From: Sympetrum striolatum
Lineage: Eukaryota; Arthropoda; Insecta; Odonata; Libellulidae
Reading direction: 5' to 3'
Assembly: GCA_947579665.1 (NCBI GenBank)
Contig: OX388345.1
Location: 36,175,849 to 36,239,848 of the forward strand
Length of the DNA stretch: 64,000 bases
The notes beneath the pieces are model-generated. The model saw only the letters and a list, made by a program, of their open reading frames with translations, ran no database searches and was not told the origin of the DNA. Below, piece after piece: positions 11,885-25,140 of the stretch (positions are counted from its first letter, which is position 1; each line of letters starts with the position of its first letter). Both the position numbers and the translations under genes were made by a program.

Positions 11885-14800
11885 TATCATTACAACAAGT
11901 GATATATTTGCAGCATCACTCTATATAAAGTGATGATGATCTATAGAAGAGATTTTAATAACTATAAAATAGAAAAATATAAAATATGTTGTGTTTACTT
12001 AAATCAGTGATTGATAAAACCTAATTACCAACCCAGCTTAAAGCTACTTAACTAGTAATAATATTGTAGATAACTCTCGATCAGTAGTCTACAAAATCAT
12101 CGCTATGTTTCACATATTTTTGTTACTTTTTAAAAAATGTGTATAAAAATCAAAAGAAAACATAATGAAAGACGAAGCAAATCGTTTTACTCCTCTCTTT
12201 GTCTGGTAATGAAGTAAAAATCGGATTGCAAAATTTTTATTCTTCCCTCTCAATGAAATGCATAGATCAAAGTCTAGGAAACAAGCATTTATTGCCGATA
12301 GAAGCTTGTAAAAAGCTAGTGAATGAATATTTTTTTTCGAATTTTCCGCCAAGATAAGTCCTTTTTTATTTAGTCTGTAAAGATAAATATATATTTGAAA
12401 GTGTATGTGGATTACTTATCCGTAATGCCATAATTAAGCTCGCACATTTCTATTTAGATCATAAATAAATCCGAAAATCTTATCTGTTTATTTATAAATA
12501 TATGTAATTCATAATCAAGAGCAACCAGTATAATAAAGAATTTGGGATCTACAAGTTGAAATAATCTTAAACATATTCCTCTAACTAATAGTGAATAATA
12601 TTTGTTTGGAGATGGTCCAAGTCCTGAAAACATTTCATTGAATTATTTCGTAAATTATAGATAAAAATGTTACATCTTCCAGATTGTATGCCAAACGCAT
12701 CTCTGTTAGACCTGCTTAAAAGTTGGTTACCTAAGATTCACAGGTTGAACCCATTTTCTGTTTATTTTTAACTCATGACAACGGGCGTGTTAGCTCCTTC
12801 TCGTCTAACTGCTCGCATGTTATTTTGCTTTCCGGTTCGTTAAAGCAACAAAGCATTCAGAGATTGTCAGGAGAATCTTTTTTTTTCAATTTATTTTGGG
12901 AGGCAGTTCGCAATTATTCGAAATGGTTATCGTTCTGTTTTGGTGGCCAGAGGAATCGAAGGTAATGATACGCTTGGCTTGCTTTTATTTTGGGGCGTAG
13001 GGCACCGTGGAGTAAACAGTATGAGTAATCCCTGGCTCTCATCCCCTCAAGCTGTTGGTCCATTCTTACGGAAGACATAAGACTCATCGTCTTACGTCTG
13101 GCTTTTCTTGCTGTGGAAGTTTGTGATGGTTTTCTTTGTGAACAAAATCTTTCTTCCCGTGCAGTTATTCTCCTTAGAAGAAGTGTCGAATAATTATTTC
13201 TGAAATGTTAACGAAATATTCTTACAAAATGAAGTAGTAACATGAAGCCATTATAATCGCATCGATTTATTTAAAAAGAAAAATATGCGTTCGATATTTT
13301 CAATTTTCCTTGTACCTACAATTATGATGAAGTTAGTTAAGCAGCCTTTTTTAATTAGAAGCAATGGTGCCTCGATCAAAGAACATTTTTTTTAAATTTC
13401 ATGTGGAATCAAGCTTTGAAAGGCAATTTAACATTCTAGGAAATGAATATTCCATAGTTGCTGTCGCATGTTAAACACTGATCGCAGAATTTTGCTGCAA
13501 TTATTCCATTATAAGAAAAGCTTCCGAGTCCTGCAGAATATTGTGCATTTTTATACCAGTTTTTGTGGCATGACTTTGACGTGATTACGGTACATTGAAT
13601 GTAAATCTTGGTTTTCTGTGGCCCGTAATTTATGAATTTTCGTTGAAGATTGAGGTTTTTATGTCTCCATTTTATTTAATAAGCATCTTTTTGAGTGCTA
13701 CATACGAACGATAAATTCCACGCTGATTATCGTATGCAGGGCCATGTTTACGCAAGGGCAATGCTCACTGGCTCAGCTTTTATCTTTTATTTGCTTCTTA
13801 AAATATTCTGTGAAATTCTAAGTCAAATGCTATGATTCTTATCTAGTTTCATAGCATAAATTGAAATGAGGGAAATAATAGGCAATTTAGATGTTTTTCC
13901 TAATGTGGTCGTACTTGTTTCGTAGAAAGATAATGCAAAGTTAAGTTTTGTAGCTATTCCAGTCATAAATCCCCGTAATTCATTTAATATTTGTATGTAT
14001 ATAAAATTAATACTTCATATAACTTATACTCAATACGTTCAGGCTTGACTTGGTGGAAGTTCATTTCATGATAAAATTATTTTTATTTTCACAAAGTAAA
14101 TAAAAATTATAAAAATAGTACACTTTCATAAGATAGTCTCTTATCTAGGGGAAGTATGGTGGCTTATTGTTTTTATATTACTTTGCGATAATAAGTGTAA
14201 TGTTATTCAAGGTGAATAAATAGTCTGAAATATTAAAATAAATAATTTCATCATCAGATATCGAAGCTGCTCTATCCCTGCTTAAGTAGAGTAAATTTCG
14301 TATGTATAATTTCGAGCATTATTAGGCAAATAGCTTATTATAATATTGTATGATTATTAGTGAGTAATAACAAGAATAAATGAGTAAAAAAATTGGGCAG
14401 AATCTTTCATTCATTCATGAGTGTTCTACCTTTCGGTAGGTTCATGTACGATAAAAAAATCCCTATTAAGCGCCATCTCTTTCATTTCTTTATAGTTAAC
14501 TCCACCCCTTATTTCATCCGTAGAATCTTTGCTCTTGTGAATTACTTTGTCCATGGTACTAAACAAACCATCAATAATCATAGTTGTCAGATAAAATGTA
14601 GAAGTATTCGAAAATATTTTACTGAGCGTTTGGTCGAACGCTTGAATAGTTGATTTCTCCTTCATCCAAAAGGCATAAGCCTTCGTATGGACATGGTCTT
14701 AGGTTGTTCTGATAAGGCTTCGGCTTCCTTTGAGTTAATGGAAATCGGTGTGTAAGACGCCCTTCTCTTTCGATTTTCGTTCCATGAGCGTGGATCTCGT

Positions 14801-15141
14801 CTCGTTGTCGCATGCGTGTAATTTCATAGCCGCACGACCATGATGGCAAGCACTCCCATCGGCGATCTTTTTTTCCAGATGCCCGTGACAGGGAACATGC
14901 GTTGTGCTGCCTTTAATGGGCGATGTTCCATCGGCCGATGACAACCAGCTTCTTTGTGTCTCGATATTCGACAACAAGAACGTTGACCGAGAAGTACGTC
15001 GTTGTAGAAGCTAACCCGTCAAAGAAGAAGAGTTACGATTTTTGATAAGAGCAGTATCACTGGTCATGTGTCGTCGTCTGAGAGAAGATTTTATTAATGT
15101 CCATATTCTCTGAAACATTTTCTCGGAAGCTTTTCTGTTGG
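11885..15141. other. AT-rich DNA with a GC-richer patch at 14650-15060
   Basis: No gene recognised. The patch at 14650-15060 has overlapping open frames on the minus strand (70-80 codons) without domains. Low-complexity A+T runs dominate 13900-14350. Confidence 0.4.
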
Positions 15142-15270
15142 AAGTTATTTTTTTCGTGGGCTAATTGGACGAAAAGTAGCTGGCGACTAATTTTTTCAAT
15201 GCCTTTTGCCCAAAACTGATGGCTTTCCCATTCTTTTTTATTAACGATTTGCCTCAAAAGCATTTGCCTG
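15142..15270 (+). repeat. Dispersed repeat D, front block, copy A
   Basis: Matches 41727-41893 in order: a T-rich start, GCTAATTGGACGAA, CTGGCGACTA, TTTTTCAATG, CCCATTC, and TTTGCCTCAAAA-CATTT at the end. Copy B at 41.7 kb carries an extra internal segment. The second block (15771-15911) follows about 500 bp downstream, as it does at 42.3 kb. No coding potential; class unknown. Confidence 0.65.
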
Positions 15271-15770
15271 GTAAAGGTAATAATACGAACTAAAAAATAA
15301 GTATTCGTAGCAGTATTTTAAGGTATAATTCCACGTTTCTTGAATTAGTGAATCAAAAACAGCCGTTCAAGCAAAAATATATAAAACGAAATTCTGTATT
15401 TCTTTGGAGTGTTACGTTTTTGTTTTTTTTTTCTGTTAATATGTTGATTACTTATATAATCAACGATCAGTATCGTATTATAGTATATTAATAATTAATT
15501 TATTTACTCTAAGATTAACATACAGTTTTGACTCCATTTTAAAGGGAATACAAGCAACAAATAAAAATAATATAACAAACTTGAAATAAATATACATGAT
15601 TGTACAACATAAAATTAGAACCAAAATAAACAAACAATGACATAGGTGAATGTATACAGAAATGGATCTCGGTAGAAAATTATTTACAAGAATCTAAATA
15701 CGAATTCTTCTAAATAATAGTTATATTAAGCAACCTAAAATAAGTCACTGCTATGGTAGGCATTTTTAAC

Positions 15771-15911
15771 TCGATACTGAAATTTTTAAATTATTGTGGG
15801 CAATTACATGTTTACGCACATTTCGCAACATCGCCTAAATTAACATCGCCTAAAGACATAGCAAACCAGTACGCTTTAAATGGTTTCTTCATGATGGTTG
15901 GCCAACCGTAG
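15771..15911 (+). repeat. Dispersed repeat D, rear block, copy A
   Basis: Aligns with 42331-42471 and 50436-50585. Shared landmarks are TCRATACTGA, a CACATTTCGCAACATCGC-like block, AATTxAC, and the end TCATGATGGTTGGCCAACCG / TCATGACGGTGGACCGAC. Together with 15142-15270 it is collinear with 41727-42471, so the two loci probably come from one repeat of more than 700 bp. Confidence 0.6.
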
Positions 15912-18270
15912 GAAATTTCTTTTTAATTTGGGATTTGCAAAAGTCATTGGGAGAGGAAGTGGCGTACCACATCGTCGGTATGATCTCTGCAATCATTCTT
16001 ATCTTACCTCGTGTCGAGGATTGCGCTATTTGAAAGACGGCGGTCGTTCTAAGAGTAATAAGACAACAGCTGCAGATCCAGCCATGTGCAGCGCTTCCAT
16101 TTATGGATATCGTTTGCATGGCCTAGTTGTCCCTTTCACTCCTTTCTCCGAAGCGCATTGCGTTTTATTACTCTGTTACCTGCACCGCCCAAATGCATTG
16201 AAGACAACGTAATTAATGAATAATATGGGTGGGTGTGGGATTTCATGTTTGCCGCCTTTACGAAAGGGTGACCTGGAACGCGAAAACGAACATTTTTTCA
16301 GCGATTACGATTTTTCACGCATCTGAGCGGATTGAACTTAGGATTGTTCTAATAACATTGAAGAAACCAGCAAAAATGTTTCTGAGGACTATTAAAGGTA
16401 ACTTTAAAAAAATACCAGTTAAATATTTTTCTCGATGGACGACATAAAGAACTTCGTCTCTTTTAAAAAATAAAAGCCTCTTTCATGTTGCTGAATTGAG
16501 ACATTCTTCTTTGTCCTACATTAATTGGTTGGACGTTTGCTGTCCCACTTTATGGGAATTTTTTCCTGAAATTTGTGCATAAATGTTGTCTTTCTTAAGG
16601 AAATCCTTTGAGGTTTATGGGCGTTTCCTTTTTTCGTATGAAACAGTTTCCTATTAATTGTCTCATATTCTAATTTTCACTAAACTCCACAGAATCGGGC
16701 GAGGTATTGTGGAAATGCATTGTGAAATGACTCTAAGAAAATGGGACTTTTTCCACAAAAAATAAAAATTTTTTACGTGGAAGACTTTTTCATAGATCAT
16801 GCGTGTGAACATCGTCCAAGTTGTTCATCAGTTTATTCAACTGTTTTCCCCAAAACCGTCTGCCATCTTCATCTCAAGCAGAGAATCACGTAAGCACATG
16901 CAGTTTTTTCATTAAGTTATTTATTTATTTCATGTAATAGCTGCAAATTGGTATGATTACAAGGTGGCAACGGTCGAAGGGGGTAAGATAACAGTACTAT
17001 CTGCACGGAATTCGTCCTTAGACGGGAGGATAACCCCTCGTAAAACCTCTCGTGGACAGTAAAATCTTAACAATAATAATAAGCCCATTTAGTACAATAG
17101 GTCAAATAAACAATATACCAACACCTCCAGTATATTTAACGAATGTCACGGTCCTCTGCCAGTGACAAGCTTCATTTTATCGAAGTAGCGGAGGAAAAGT
17201 TTTTCCTGTTGAAAGTGAAAGAGTTTCGTTATCTGCCATCTTATGGATCATAAACGGAGAAGCCGAAAGTCAAAACCATCCTCTTTTATCGGGTGCGGAT
17301 TTCGCTATTTTAGGTGCGTCTCTCACAAAGATATTCCTGTTTCTCGCTATGGACATCCCTGACCTATATCTTGCGCAGCCATTAAGCAGAAGTGGAGGTT
17401 GTCGGGGATATTATTAAACCGTCATCGACTGATCTCGCAACCTTCCCCCTTTACCATTCCGATTTGATCACCCGTTTCCAAAGGCCATCTACGGATGCCT
17501 CCAGGGCATCTTCACCGCAGAACCAACTGGTTTTAGAGTAGCGGCGTCTCTGGGAGCACCTGTTCCGATCAATTGCTATACGTCGCAATATTATCTTCTT
17601 CGAGAGACGACGTAGAGTCATACGACTTACTGGAGTCGGATTGCTGAACCGCAGATTGGTGCCTCTGGGCATGGCTTAATAGGACACTCCTCTTCCTTTG
17701 TCGCTTTCTTGCGGAGTTACCGTATTCCCATTCAAATATAAAAAGGTAATTTATATGAAATACCAAAATGTTACACTTGAATAGGAAGAAATCAAGGATG
17801 AATTAAAATACCAATTAGACTGATTAAAATTCCTAGTGATTTAAGATTCATAGAAAATATGAGCTATAATGCTGTCTAGTCCAATTTAGGACTTAGGAGG
17901 ACCTTAATTCAACTAATGAGTGCATAGCAGTGCTCAGTAGTTAACTCCCAGGTAATTACATTATTGAGATAATTAAAGCCACACTACTGTGTTACCCAGA
18001 ATGGTAGAATAATCATACTATAAAGAATACGATTAGTAAGGGGCAATAGTAAATGCTTGTAAATTGTTTTGGAGTATGTAAGTTTTGTATGTGAAAATGC
18101 ATTATTAGGTAGGAAGGTATCTGTGCTGATAAGATATAATGACTTAACTAGTAGTAATGTGAATTTTAATGGATAACGATATTGGTTTATTGTAAATCGT
18201 ACTTTTGTAATTGGTCATTATTATTGTACATAAAATTGCATTATTGTATAAATTATTGCATTATTAGAAT
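15912..18270. other. No recognised gene; mixed composition
   Basis: Frames such as 15898-16212 plus and minus 17451-17766 are short and without domains. The stretch 16950-17060 is GC-richer. No second copies seen within the window. Confidence 0.4.
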
Positions 18271-18434
18271 TACTACTTCGTTCAAAAAGTTCCCGGACTT
18301 ATTTTTACCCGCGAAAACGACATAGCAGGCGGATAGGTAGGTAGCCGTACCCACATTATGTGGCGTTATCTACCATCAGAATTTTACATTTCTTCTGCTC
18401 TGCGTTTTCGCGGGAAAAACGAATTAAAATAAGT
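18271..18434. mobile_element. Mariner-like non-autonomous element, right end cut
   Basis: Begins TACTACTTCGTTCAAAAAG followed by TTCCCGGACTTATTTT, a terminal sequence typical of some mariner-type elements in insects. Inner arms ACCCGCGAAAACG (18307-18319) and CGTTTTCGCGGG (18403-18414) are inverted copies, and ACTTATTTT is mirrored by AAAATAAGT at 18426-18434. The expected outermost right end is missing, so the right terminus is truncated. Family name is from memory of such termini and not tested. Confidence 0.6.
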
Positions 18435-19131
18435 AAAGTACACCCAATGCCACCAAAAAGATTATCTTTTCAGTTTTGATTCGCGCGTACCGTTCCGTAG
18501 CTTCGAATGCTGCCGGAGAGAATTTCTTCGCATCTCTCTCCAATTAACACCCTCATAAAGCGGTCCTTTTTCCTTGGAATCGGTTTGCTCGCTCACGAAC
18601 GAGATGCTATCGCCCCGAACATTCTTTTCATAAGAGAAGGCGGTCGGTTTTCCTCCTCCTGGCGGTTTTTTTGTCTTCCTTTGGATCTCGTGAGAGTATG
18701 CGGCGAGTGCGAATTCATCTCCGTTAGCGGCGAGATTAGAAAGAGAGAAATTTCGTGAGAGATGTGTGCTTTATGCATTGGTGGTCGTAAATTAGTTGGT
18801 TTTCTTATCCTTTCTTTCCGGATTGAGTATTACTGAGACTTCAATCTGACAATGGGGCTCTTTGGGTTGAGCAAGCGAGACATCAGCCCCGGGTTCCTAT
18901 CTTCCCATCCCATTACCATTTTGTGTGCATAACATTATATTGCTATACATATCTGGTGAGATTTTCCTAATACTATATCTATACCTCAGTTGTATTTGTT
19001 CATCTTTTTGGGGCGAAAAGCGTGGTAAATATGATTGTTAGCGATGATTTATTATTTTCTTGTAATGATGATAGTAAGAAGTTGCACTTGGAAGTTTGCG
19101 CCTTGAAACCCAAAGGTAAACGGTAGGGAAA
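18435..19131. other. No recognised gene
   Basis: Contains a GC-richer patch near 18480-18760 with opposing open frames (83 and 61 codons) and no domain. Confidence 0.4.
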
Positions 19132-19200
19132 ACGAGTGAATTGGACTCGAACTCAGGTCTCCTACTATCCAGGAAGCCATCCAAACCACTAAACTAACTA
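19132..19200 (-). mobile_element. tRNA-derived SINE head (family S2), minus strand
   Basis: The minus strand reads TAGTTTAGTGGTTTGGATGG (A-box-like, 19176-19196) then, about 25 bp on, GAGTTCGAGTCC (B box, 19143-19154). The layout fits a Pol III internal promoter. The same ACTGxACTC and GGTCTC landmarks occur at 54103-54176 and 54196-54245, which supports a family. It is too degenerate for a functional tRNA. Confidence 0.7.
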
Positions 19201-19254
19201 TTTATCTATCTTCATTGTTTTCTTTCGTTTCTTGTTTATTGTATGCGAAAGTTT

Positions 19255-19315
19255 CAAGATAAGGTAATGTACCGAAACCGGTAGTTCCTAAATAAAAACC
19301 TTTGTGGAAAAGTAA
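19255..19315 (+). other. GAAA-palindrome motif with stem (hammerhead-like, degenerate)
   Basis: GGTA (19263-19266) and TACC (19270-19273) can pair around a three-base loop, followed directly by GAAA (19274-19277) and the palindrome ACCGGT (19277-19282). Then come AAATAAAAACC and TTTGTGGAAAAG. The CTGATGA box expected upstream is replaced by AAGATAA. The downstream AATAAAAA and GTGGAAAA words recur at 42.0 kb and 34.5 kb, suggesting remnants of one element family. Confidence 0.4.
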
Positions 19316-22138
19316 AAATCTATTTTCAATAAGTTACATTGTTGGCTAAACATCTAGTTAAGCCAAAAGTTTAACTTTTAACTTTGTGGAAGGTCGTCAT
19401 GTTTAAAGATGATAAACAACCTTTGTGTCTTCTACTGGTTTAACTTATTTATAAAAGTCCATTGGAATTCACGAAGTTTGATTTTCATTTTTCATAAAAA
19501 TCTAGTGCTGCCGACTATAAGAAGATTATTCTAATTTTTTTTTCATAGCTAGTTTCATCTTGCCCAGTTTTTATGTCGTTTATTTAATTCGTTCCCGTTG
19601 TTATTTACTTTTTCAAATTTCTTCAGACTCGTGAAATGTATAACGGTATGCGTAGAAGTAAGTTTTGGTGCGTAGGTTTCGAAAGAAACTCCTCCTTTGC
19701 TCCTCCGTGGACCTCCGAAATGTGACCTGAAGTCTCATATGGTTCTCCTAAGGGCATAAGAAAACACGCCCAGGAAAAGCTAAGTTGCTTACGACCACGT
19801 GTCGAAACCATACGAGGAAGTGGGTAGATGGTCAGTGGAAGAGGGGCATTTGGGTGGTCAGTGGTTACAGTAGCAACGCCTTCGTTGGGGGGACGGAGAG
19901 TATGGAGGATGCTGTAACGCACACCCCTCGTCAAATTCGGATTTTTCAAGATCGGTTGCTCTGGAAGGAACTGACGCTCTCTTTCCTTCCCCGCTGAACT
20001 TTCGTTCGGGGAAATTCCTTTTCCGACCAAATGACCTTTAAGCCCTCCTCCCTCCCCTTCCTTTTTCTGCTGGCCCTGTACTCTTTCTGTTACGGATTCT
20101 CTGAAAACTGGTCTTTGTTTCGAGTGTCGCCAATCGACGGGAAGCTAATTCGTATCAATGATGGTTTTGTATATTAATTATGATCGTGATTGTGAAATTA
20201 GTCCCGAATAAAGTTGGCGTAACTCGTAATAAGTTGGATTCACGAAATTTCCGAATTAATGAATTCCAATAAAACTTCAACTTCAAACTTTTCAACTGCA
20301 CTGATATTTAGTAATGCAACTGTATATATTGCTCTATTCTTTCATCATAATATTTGTCATTTTTGTATTCATTTCAAAATTTTTATATGTTGAGATTTTT
20401 GTTACAATTTTTTCTGTTCTCCAATCTATTATGAATGCCTTGTAAAATATATGGATTTATATAAATACAGTTCCCGCAAATGCGGTAGAAGCTACAAATA
20501 TTATCGTTTCAGTGTTGGTCTTGTTCAGCTTCTTTTCAGGCACCAAGATGTACATTAATTGTATATTAACGAACACATTTTACTAGTCTTAATTCCATCT
20601 TTAGCTAGCAGTAATGCGGTATCGGTAATGAAGACGCCATTGTTCTCTTATCTTTACGACGGAGGCTTAAAGCGATACGGAAGCGATGTTTAATTTATTG
20701 AGTTGAATCTTATTGATTTCTCTCTCTTTCCTCTTTCGAGTGCATAAACTACGATTTTTTTACGATGTACGTTTTGTTTGCTGTTTTTAATGTTTTTTTT
20801 TAATTTCGTTATATTTTTGCTTTTAGTTGTGATAAAGGTTATTTACGCCTTTAATCTAGCATAAACGTTTATCTCACGTAACAATTTTGTCTTTCGTTGT
20901 ATTTATTCCTGATGTAGAGAAATTAAAAAAGAGTCGCGAATTTGGACAATCACGTGCTTTTAAAGTAATAAGGAAAATATACTCATTTGTGGAATGAGGT
21001 GGAAGAAAATATAAAGTATGAGTAGTTAATTTCACCTCCTTTGGTTAGAATCATTCTTGCTCTAAATTTCTCTAATTCCATTGACATTTACAACTAATAG
21101 TTCGTTTTTGATGCTCCCATTTAGCTTATAAAACGATTTGAAGATTCAGTTATCGACATATTTTATGTAGGAATTCTTTTATATAATTTCGTGCCTCGAG
21201 AACAAGGAAAAATCCTAAATGCTTCTTTAATATCTTAAATGACTAGTTTAAATCAATTATCTTAATTTACTTACGGATTCCTTAGTTTTCTCCGATGAAT
21301 CCAATTGGGAATACTAGTTTTCTCTTAGATCATTGCATTGATTGCGTTCTATTCAGGAAGTAATTTTAGTTTCAATTAACTCGCAGCCTTTTATCCGTGA
21401 AGTAGTGCTCCCATTACATGTAATGGCGGAAATCGGCGTTCGTGATTGGAATCTATGCTAGAATGTCACGTTCTGCCGTTCGCTCAAGTGGACGTGCCTT
21501 TGGTGAAGCCAGTTTCATTGCTGGATCGAAGCAGTCATCTATTCATTCCTCAGATCGAGTAGGAAGTCATATTTTATGTCAAAAGGGTGCACTGTTTTCT
21601 TATATTAACTCCCCTAAAAAGGGAATTTCTTCGTTTTATCGGCAGAATTTTTCATTGGAAAGGGTCACTGTACGTGATTGAATTTCCTTTCTTCATTAAA
21701 AATTCCTTAGTACGTTCCCACGAAGGAAGACAGATGATAGGGTTCTTTGTCCTTACGAGATGATATTTACCATTAGCTTTCACTGGATTTTCGTTATTAA
21801 TCGTAAATTGATCCACTACGTATGTCTGTGTATTTATTAGAATGAAAATGGTACAACGTTTCACGGATATATTCGAAGAATAAGTTGAATATATATATAA
21901 AGGCTCACCGATAGGCCAACAACCTTTTAGGGCTCCATTATTTTTCCGGGACCCTCTATTATTTGCTTCGGAAGGGTAACAGATTCTTCTTTTCGCCTGT
22001 GGATTTACCGTTAAAATTCGGCGTTTTGGCCCGATTTTGGGTCATGTATATTAAAGTTAACACTACTATATAAAATATAACAGGCGCTCGATACATTTTT
22101 TTGCTCAAAAAACATTGGTGTTGCCCAGCTTAGTTAGT
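19316..22138. other. No recognised gene; AT-rich
   Basis: The longest frame (minus 19623-20030, 135 codons) overlaps an opposite frame of 70 codons and shows no domain. No repeats with other copies seen. Confidence 0.4.
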
Positions 22139-22365
22139 TGGACCCTTTATTGGCGAGGTTAGGCCCAGGTGGGCCTCTCTTCCACCTAACCTCGTATGTC
22201 GTTACATTTAAACTTATTACAAAAATACAAAAAGAAAAAGAGTAGGGTGTGGGAAAAAATCTATGCAACTGAAGGTTGACTAAGAAAAAACCAACGTTGC
22301 GGGAAAACACCCACAAAGAAGGGGGGTGAAAAAAACCCGCGAAAACACAGTAATAGAAATAAATA
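22139..22365 (-). mobile_element. LINE 3' end (family L1b), minus orientation
   Basis: Collinear with 48672-48940: shared GAGGTTAGG, CTTCCACCTAACC, ACCAACGTTGCGGGAAAACA / ACCCACGTTGCAGGAAAACA, CACAAA-AAGGGG and CGCGAAA blocks. Read on the minus strand the unit ends GGTTAGGTGGAAG...CTAACCTCGCCAATAAAGG, with AATAAA close to the end as in non-LTR retrotransposons. The frame at minus 22134-22418 reads through this tail and ends without a domain. Confidence 0.7.
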
Positions 22366-25096
22366 CAATAATACACAAAACATAGATATATGGTTAGGTA
22401 GTCAGTCACTTTTATCAAGCTATTTATTTTTCAAATTGATTATTCAGCTAAATTTTTGTATGTATTTTAATTTATGAAAAAAAAATATGCCCCACAAAAA
22501 TAAAATATTTTCAGGAATTTTATTCTCAATATCACAGGACTACAAATGTTTGAACAAAATATCTGAGTTCTCGTAAAATTTACAAAAACCTTTGCCATAT
22601 GGTTGTCATTTGGAATAATTTAAGCAATAATTTAATAATTTGGAAATATTTAAAGTAATTACAATTTTTAATGAATATTTTACAACGAACATTTGACGTA
22701 ATAAATTTATCTCGAGAAGTTTCCTGTGGGATTTTCACGTGGAATTGAAAACACCACTTTAGAAAACACTGAATTGGCAGCTTCTTAAAAGATTTCATTT
22801 ACCAACTTTTAAACGTTCGAAAAATCTTCTCAACCGATCACTTGAACTGCGAATAGAATGATTTCCATCGTCATCCTTCATTATTTTCCCTGCCTATGAC
22901 ACACCTTAGTCAATTTGAATGATATTTCCGCAAATGACGCATCAGCGTCGATTTCCTCGTTTTACGTGGTTTTCCAGACCTCGGAGCATCTTATTCAGTC
23001 AGTTTTTTTGCCAGCGTCTTTCTCTCTTTTCAGTTTCGAAAATACCGTTAAAAGAACCCCGCGCTTTCTCCATTCTTTTCCTAATCAAGACGTTTTCTCC
23101 GCAGCTCGTATTGTTTTGCGGCCTCATGCGGGCCAGATGGCGTGATTTGCAGTTCATATGCTCTCCACTTGCGACTATTTTTGTTTCCGATAAGTTATTG
23201 CATGAAATCGCGAGTGGGTGATGTTTATTCTTAGCAATTTCCCGGAATGTGAGTGTGACGAGAGGGAAAAATTCCCATGGTCGCAGATCAAGCGTTCACT
23301 TAACAGTCCACCGCCTTCCGCGTCGCGACGTAAAACCTGTATAATTAGTGCCGGGACGCTAAAAATTATTCTCCGGTAGGCAGCGTAACTTCCCCTTATC
23401 TTTGAAACCGAAGGTCGGTCGCGAGTGAATAATTCATCTCGTCAATCGAACGCCTATCTGGGCGTCAGCGAGGCGTCGCGATTTGAACTCGTATCTTCAA
23501 GAAATCATTCATCCTGTATTTGCCAATCTGTCGTCCTCATTCCTTCTCCAGCATCTCTCGCTCATCCGCCAGTTTTTCTTTGCACAGCTTATCTCACGCG
23601 CGCCGAGACACCGCCTCCATGTCTTGGAAAAGCGTGGTTTTCCTCTCTTGCCTTTTTTTCGAACCAAGAATTTCGTGAAGGAAATTTCGAACGTCATCAT
23701 TTGCGGCGCTTATTAGTTCAGCTCTCGTCACATCCGAGGATTGAGTCGTCCCCCGTTTTCTCCAGATATTTAAGGAGTCAAGCAATCATTTTGTTTTTTG
23801 TCGTCGTCATTAATCGGCATTTTTCAAACTTCCAAAGTAACCTACTTTCGATTCATTTATCTTCCCCGATGTGGGTTCTCTGCTTCTTCAACGTATTTCC
23901 GTTCAGTAACTATTTTCTGTTTTTTAAATCTTTTTTCGAAGTTCTATTTCTATTATGATATTGGTCGCCTTTCGTGTTCATTATAAACAAACTCTTCGCA
24001 TGCCATGTTTAGTTTTTTTGTCATAAATTCGCCACTACGCTTTGAATCAGTGTGTCAATCAGCTAGCTAATTTCATCTGTCTTTTATTTTGCACGTTTTA
24101 GCGAATTGGCTTTCACTAGTTGAAGCGAGCTGTTTTTATTATGATTGAGAACTATCGTCCAAGTTGTTGGGGAAAGTATTTTTATCTCACTGTTATGCTT
24201 CTGGCATAACTTAAACAGCAATTAAGTACTTCGCTTACTTATCTCCCAGGGCCCCAGTGAAAATAATGTAATCTTTAATTTTGCATATTATAATCCCGAA
24301 GAATATAATTTTATCACATTTTGCTCATAATCTGTTTGAATGAGGATGGCCAATGAATCTCTTAATCTCAAAATCTTCATTTAGTCTGATTGATTTATAA
24401 ATTTGTCTATATTGATTTATTAACGCATCTTTTCATACTCATAATGTTGATAATAGAAAGATGAAAGATTCATTGCATAACTGTCTACTTAATAGCCTTT
24501 CTAAGATTGCTGGGGTCAACTTAAATTTAGTGCTAATTGTATACATTGTCGTATCGGTTGCTTTCAAAGTTGTTGATTGGATTCTTGTATATTTTCGTTT
24601 GCTGATTTTTTCCATTTTTATTTCTCCTGGAATCCTGCAAGCAGATGACGAACCTGCCAATTTTTCTCGTTATACAGTTTATTATTTATCCACCTGTTAT
24701 TGTTTTCAATGTTATTGGTTTACTTTTCTAAAATAGCACCAATTTCTTTAGCTTGCTGACATGATCTAATTTGGTCCACATCTTGATAGTGAAGTCATTA
24801 TTCCATCAACATTTGGAACGTCTAAATTTGCAGGAGAAAGCTTCACAGAGCGCATTTGGGAGGTCCAAGCTAATGGGAGGAAAAGCTGGTCGTAAATCAT
24901 TTTTTTGTCCTCTGATAAAGAAATATTGTGGTTTTGCCCTAAACTGGTTCAACGAAGAACTAGAATTGTTTACTTATTAGGAACTGACCCATCAATCAGT
25001 GAATGGCGGAGGATTATTGAGGTTCGGAAGAACGCTTTCAAATTTCGCCTCAGGCCCGAGGTGGTGCTTAATTTAGTTGGGAATGTTAGGTTAGTG
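22366..25096. other. No recognised gene; GC-richer island near 23250-23760
   Basis: The island carries the window's longest frame (23425-23958, 177 codons) together with three overlapping frames on both strands. Its second half is a run of hydrophobic residues from T-rich DNA, not a clear membrane protein. No domain recognised. Confidence 0.4.
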
Positions 25097-25140
25097 CATT
25101 GATTCCCAAAGTGGGCAGTAACGCCCCCTAGGGGCGCTAG
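25097..25140 (+). mobile_element. hAT-like terminal fragment
   Basis: CATTGATTCCCAAAGTGGGC followed by AGTAACGCCCCCTAGGGGCGC resembles the terminal region of several hAT elements (CAGTG-type start changed to CATTG). No matching right end was found downstream, so it is either a solo fragment or too decayed to pair. Confidence 0.4.

Noticed and set aside
13073..13099. AGACATAAGAC / GTCTTACGTCT hairpin
   Set aside because: Single short stem with one mismatch and no second copy; expected by chance at this window size.
19623..20030. 135-codon minus-strand frame
   Set aside because: No domain and overlapped by a plus-strand frame; looks like chance.
22134..22418. 94-codon minus frame as a coding gene
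   Set aside because: It reads through a repeated LINE 3' tail; the second copy at 48.7 kb does not keep the frame.
23425..23958. Longest open frame (177 codons)
   Set aside because: No domain, overlapping frames on both strands over the same GC-richer DNA, and a hydrophobic tail that simply reflects T-rich DNA.
24192..24210. GTTATGC / GCATAAC hairpin
   Set aside because: Seven-bp stem, within chance expectation and with no terminator context in a eukaryote.
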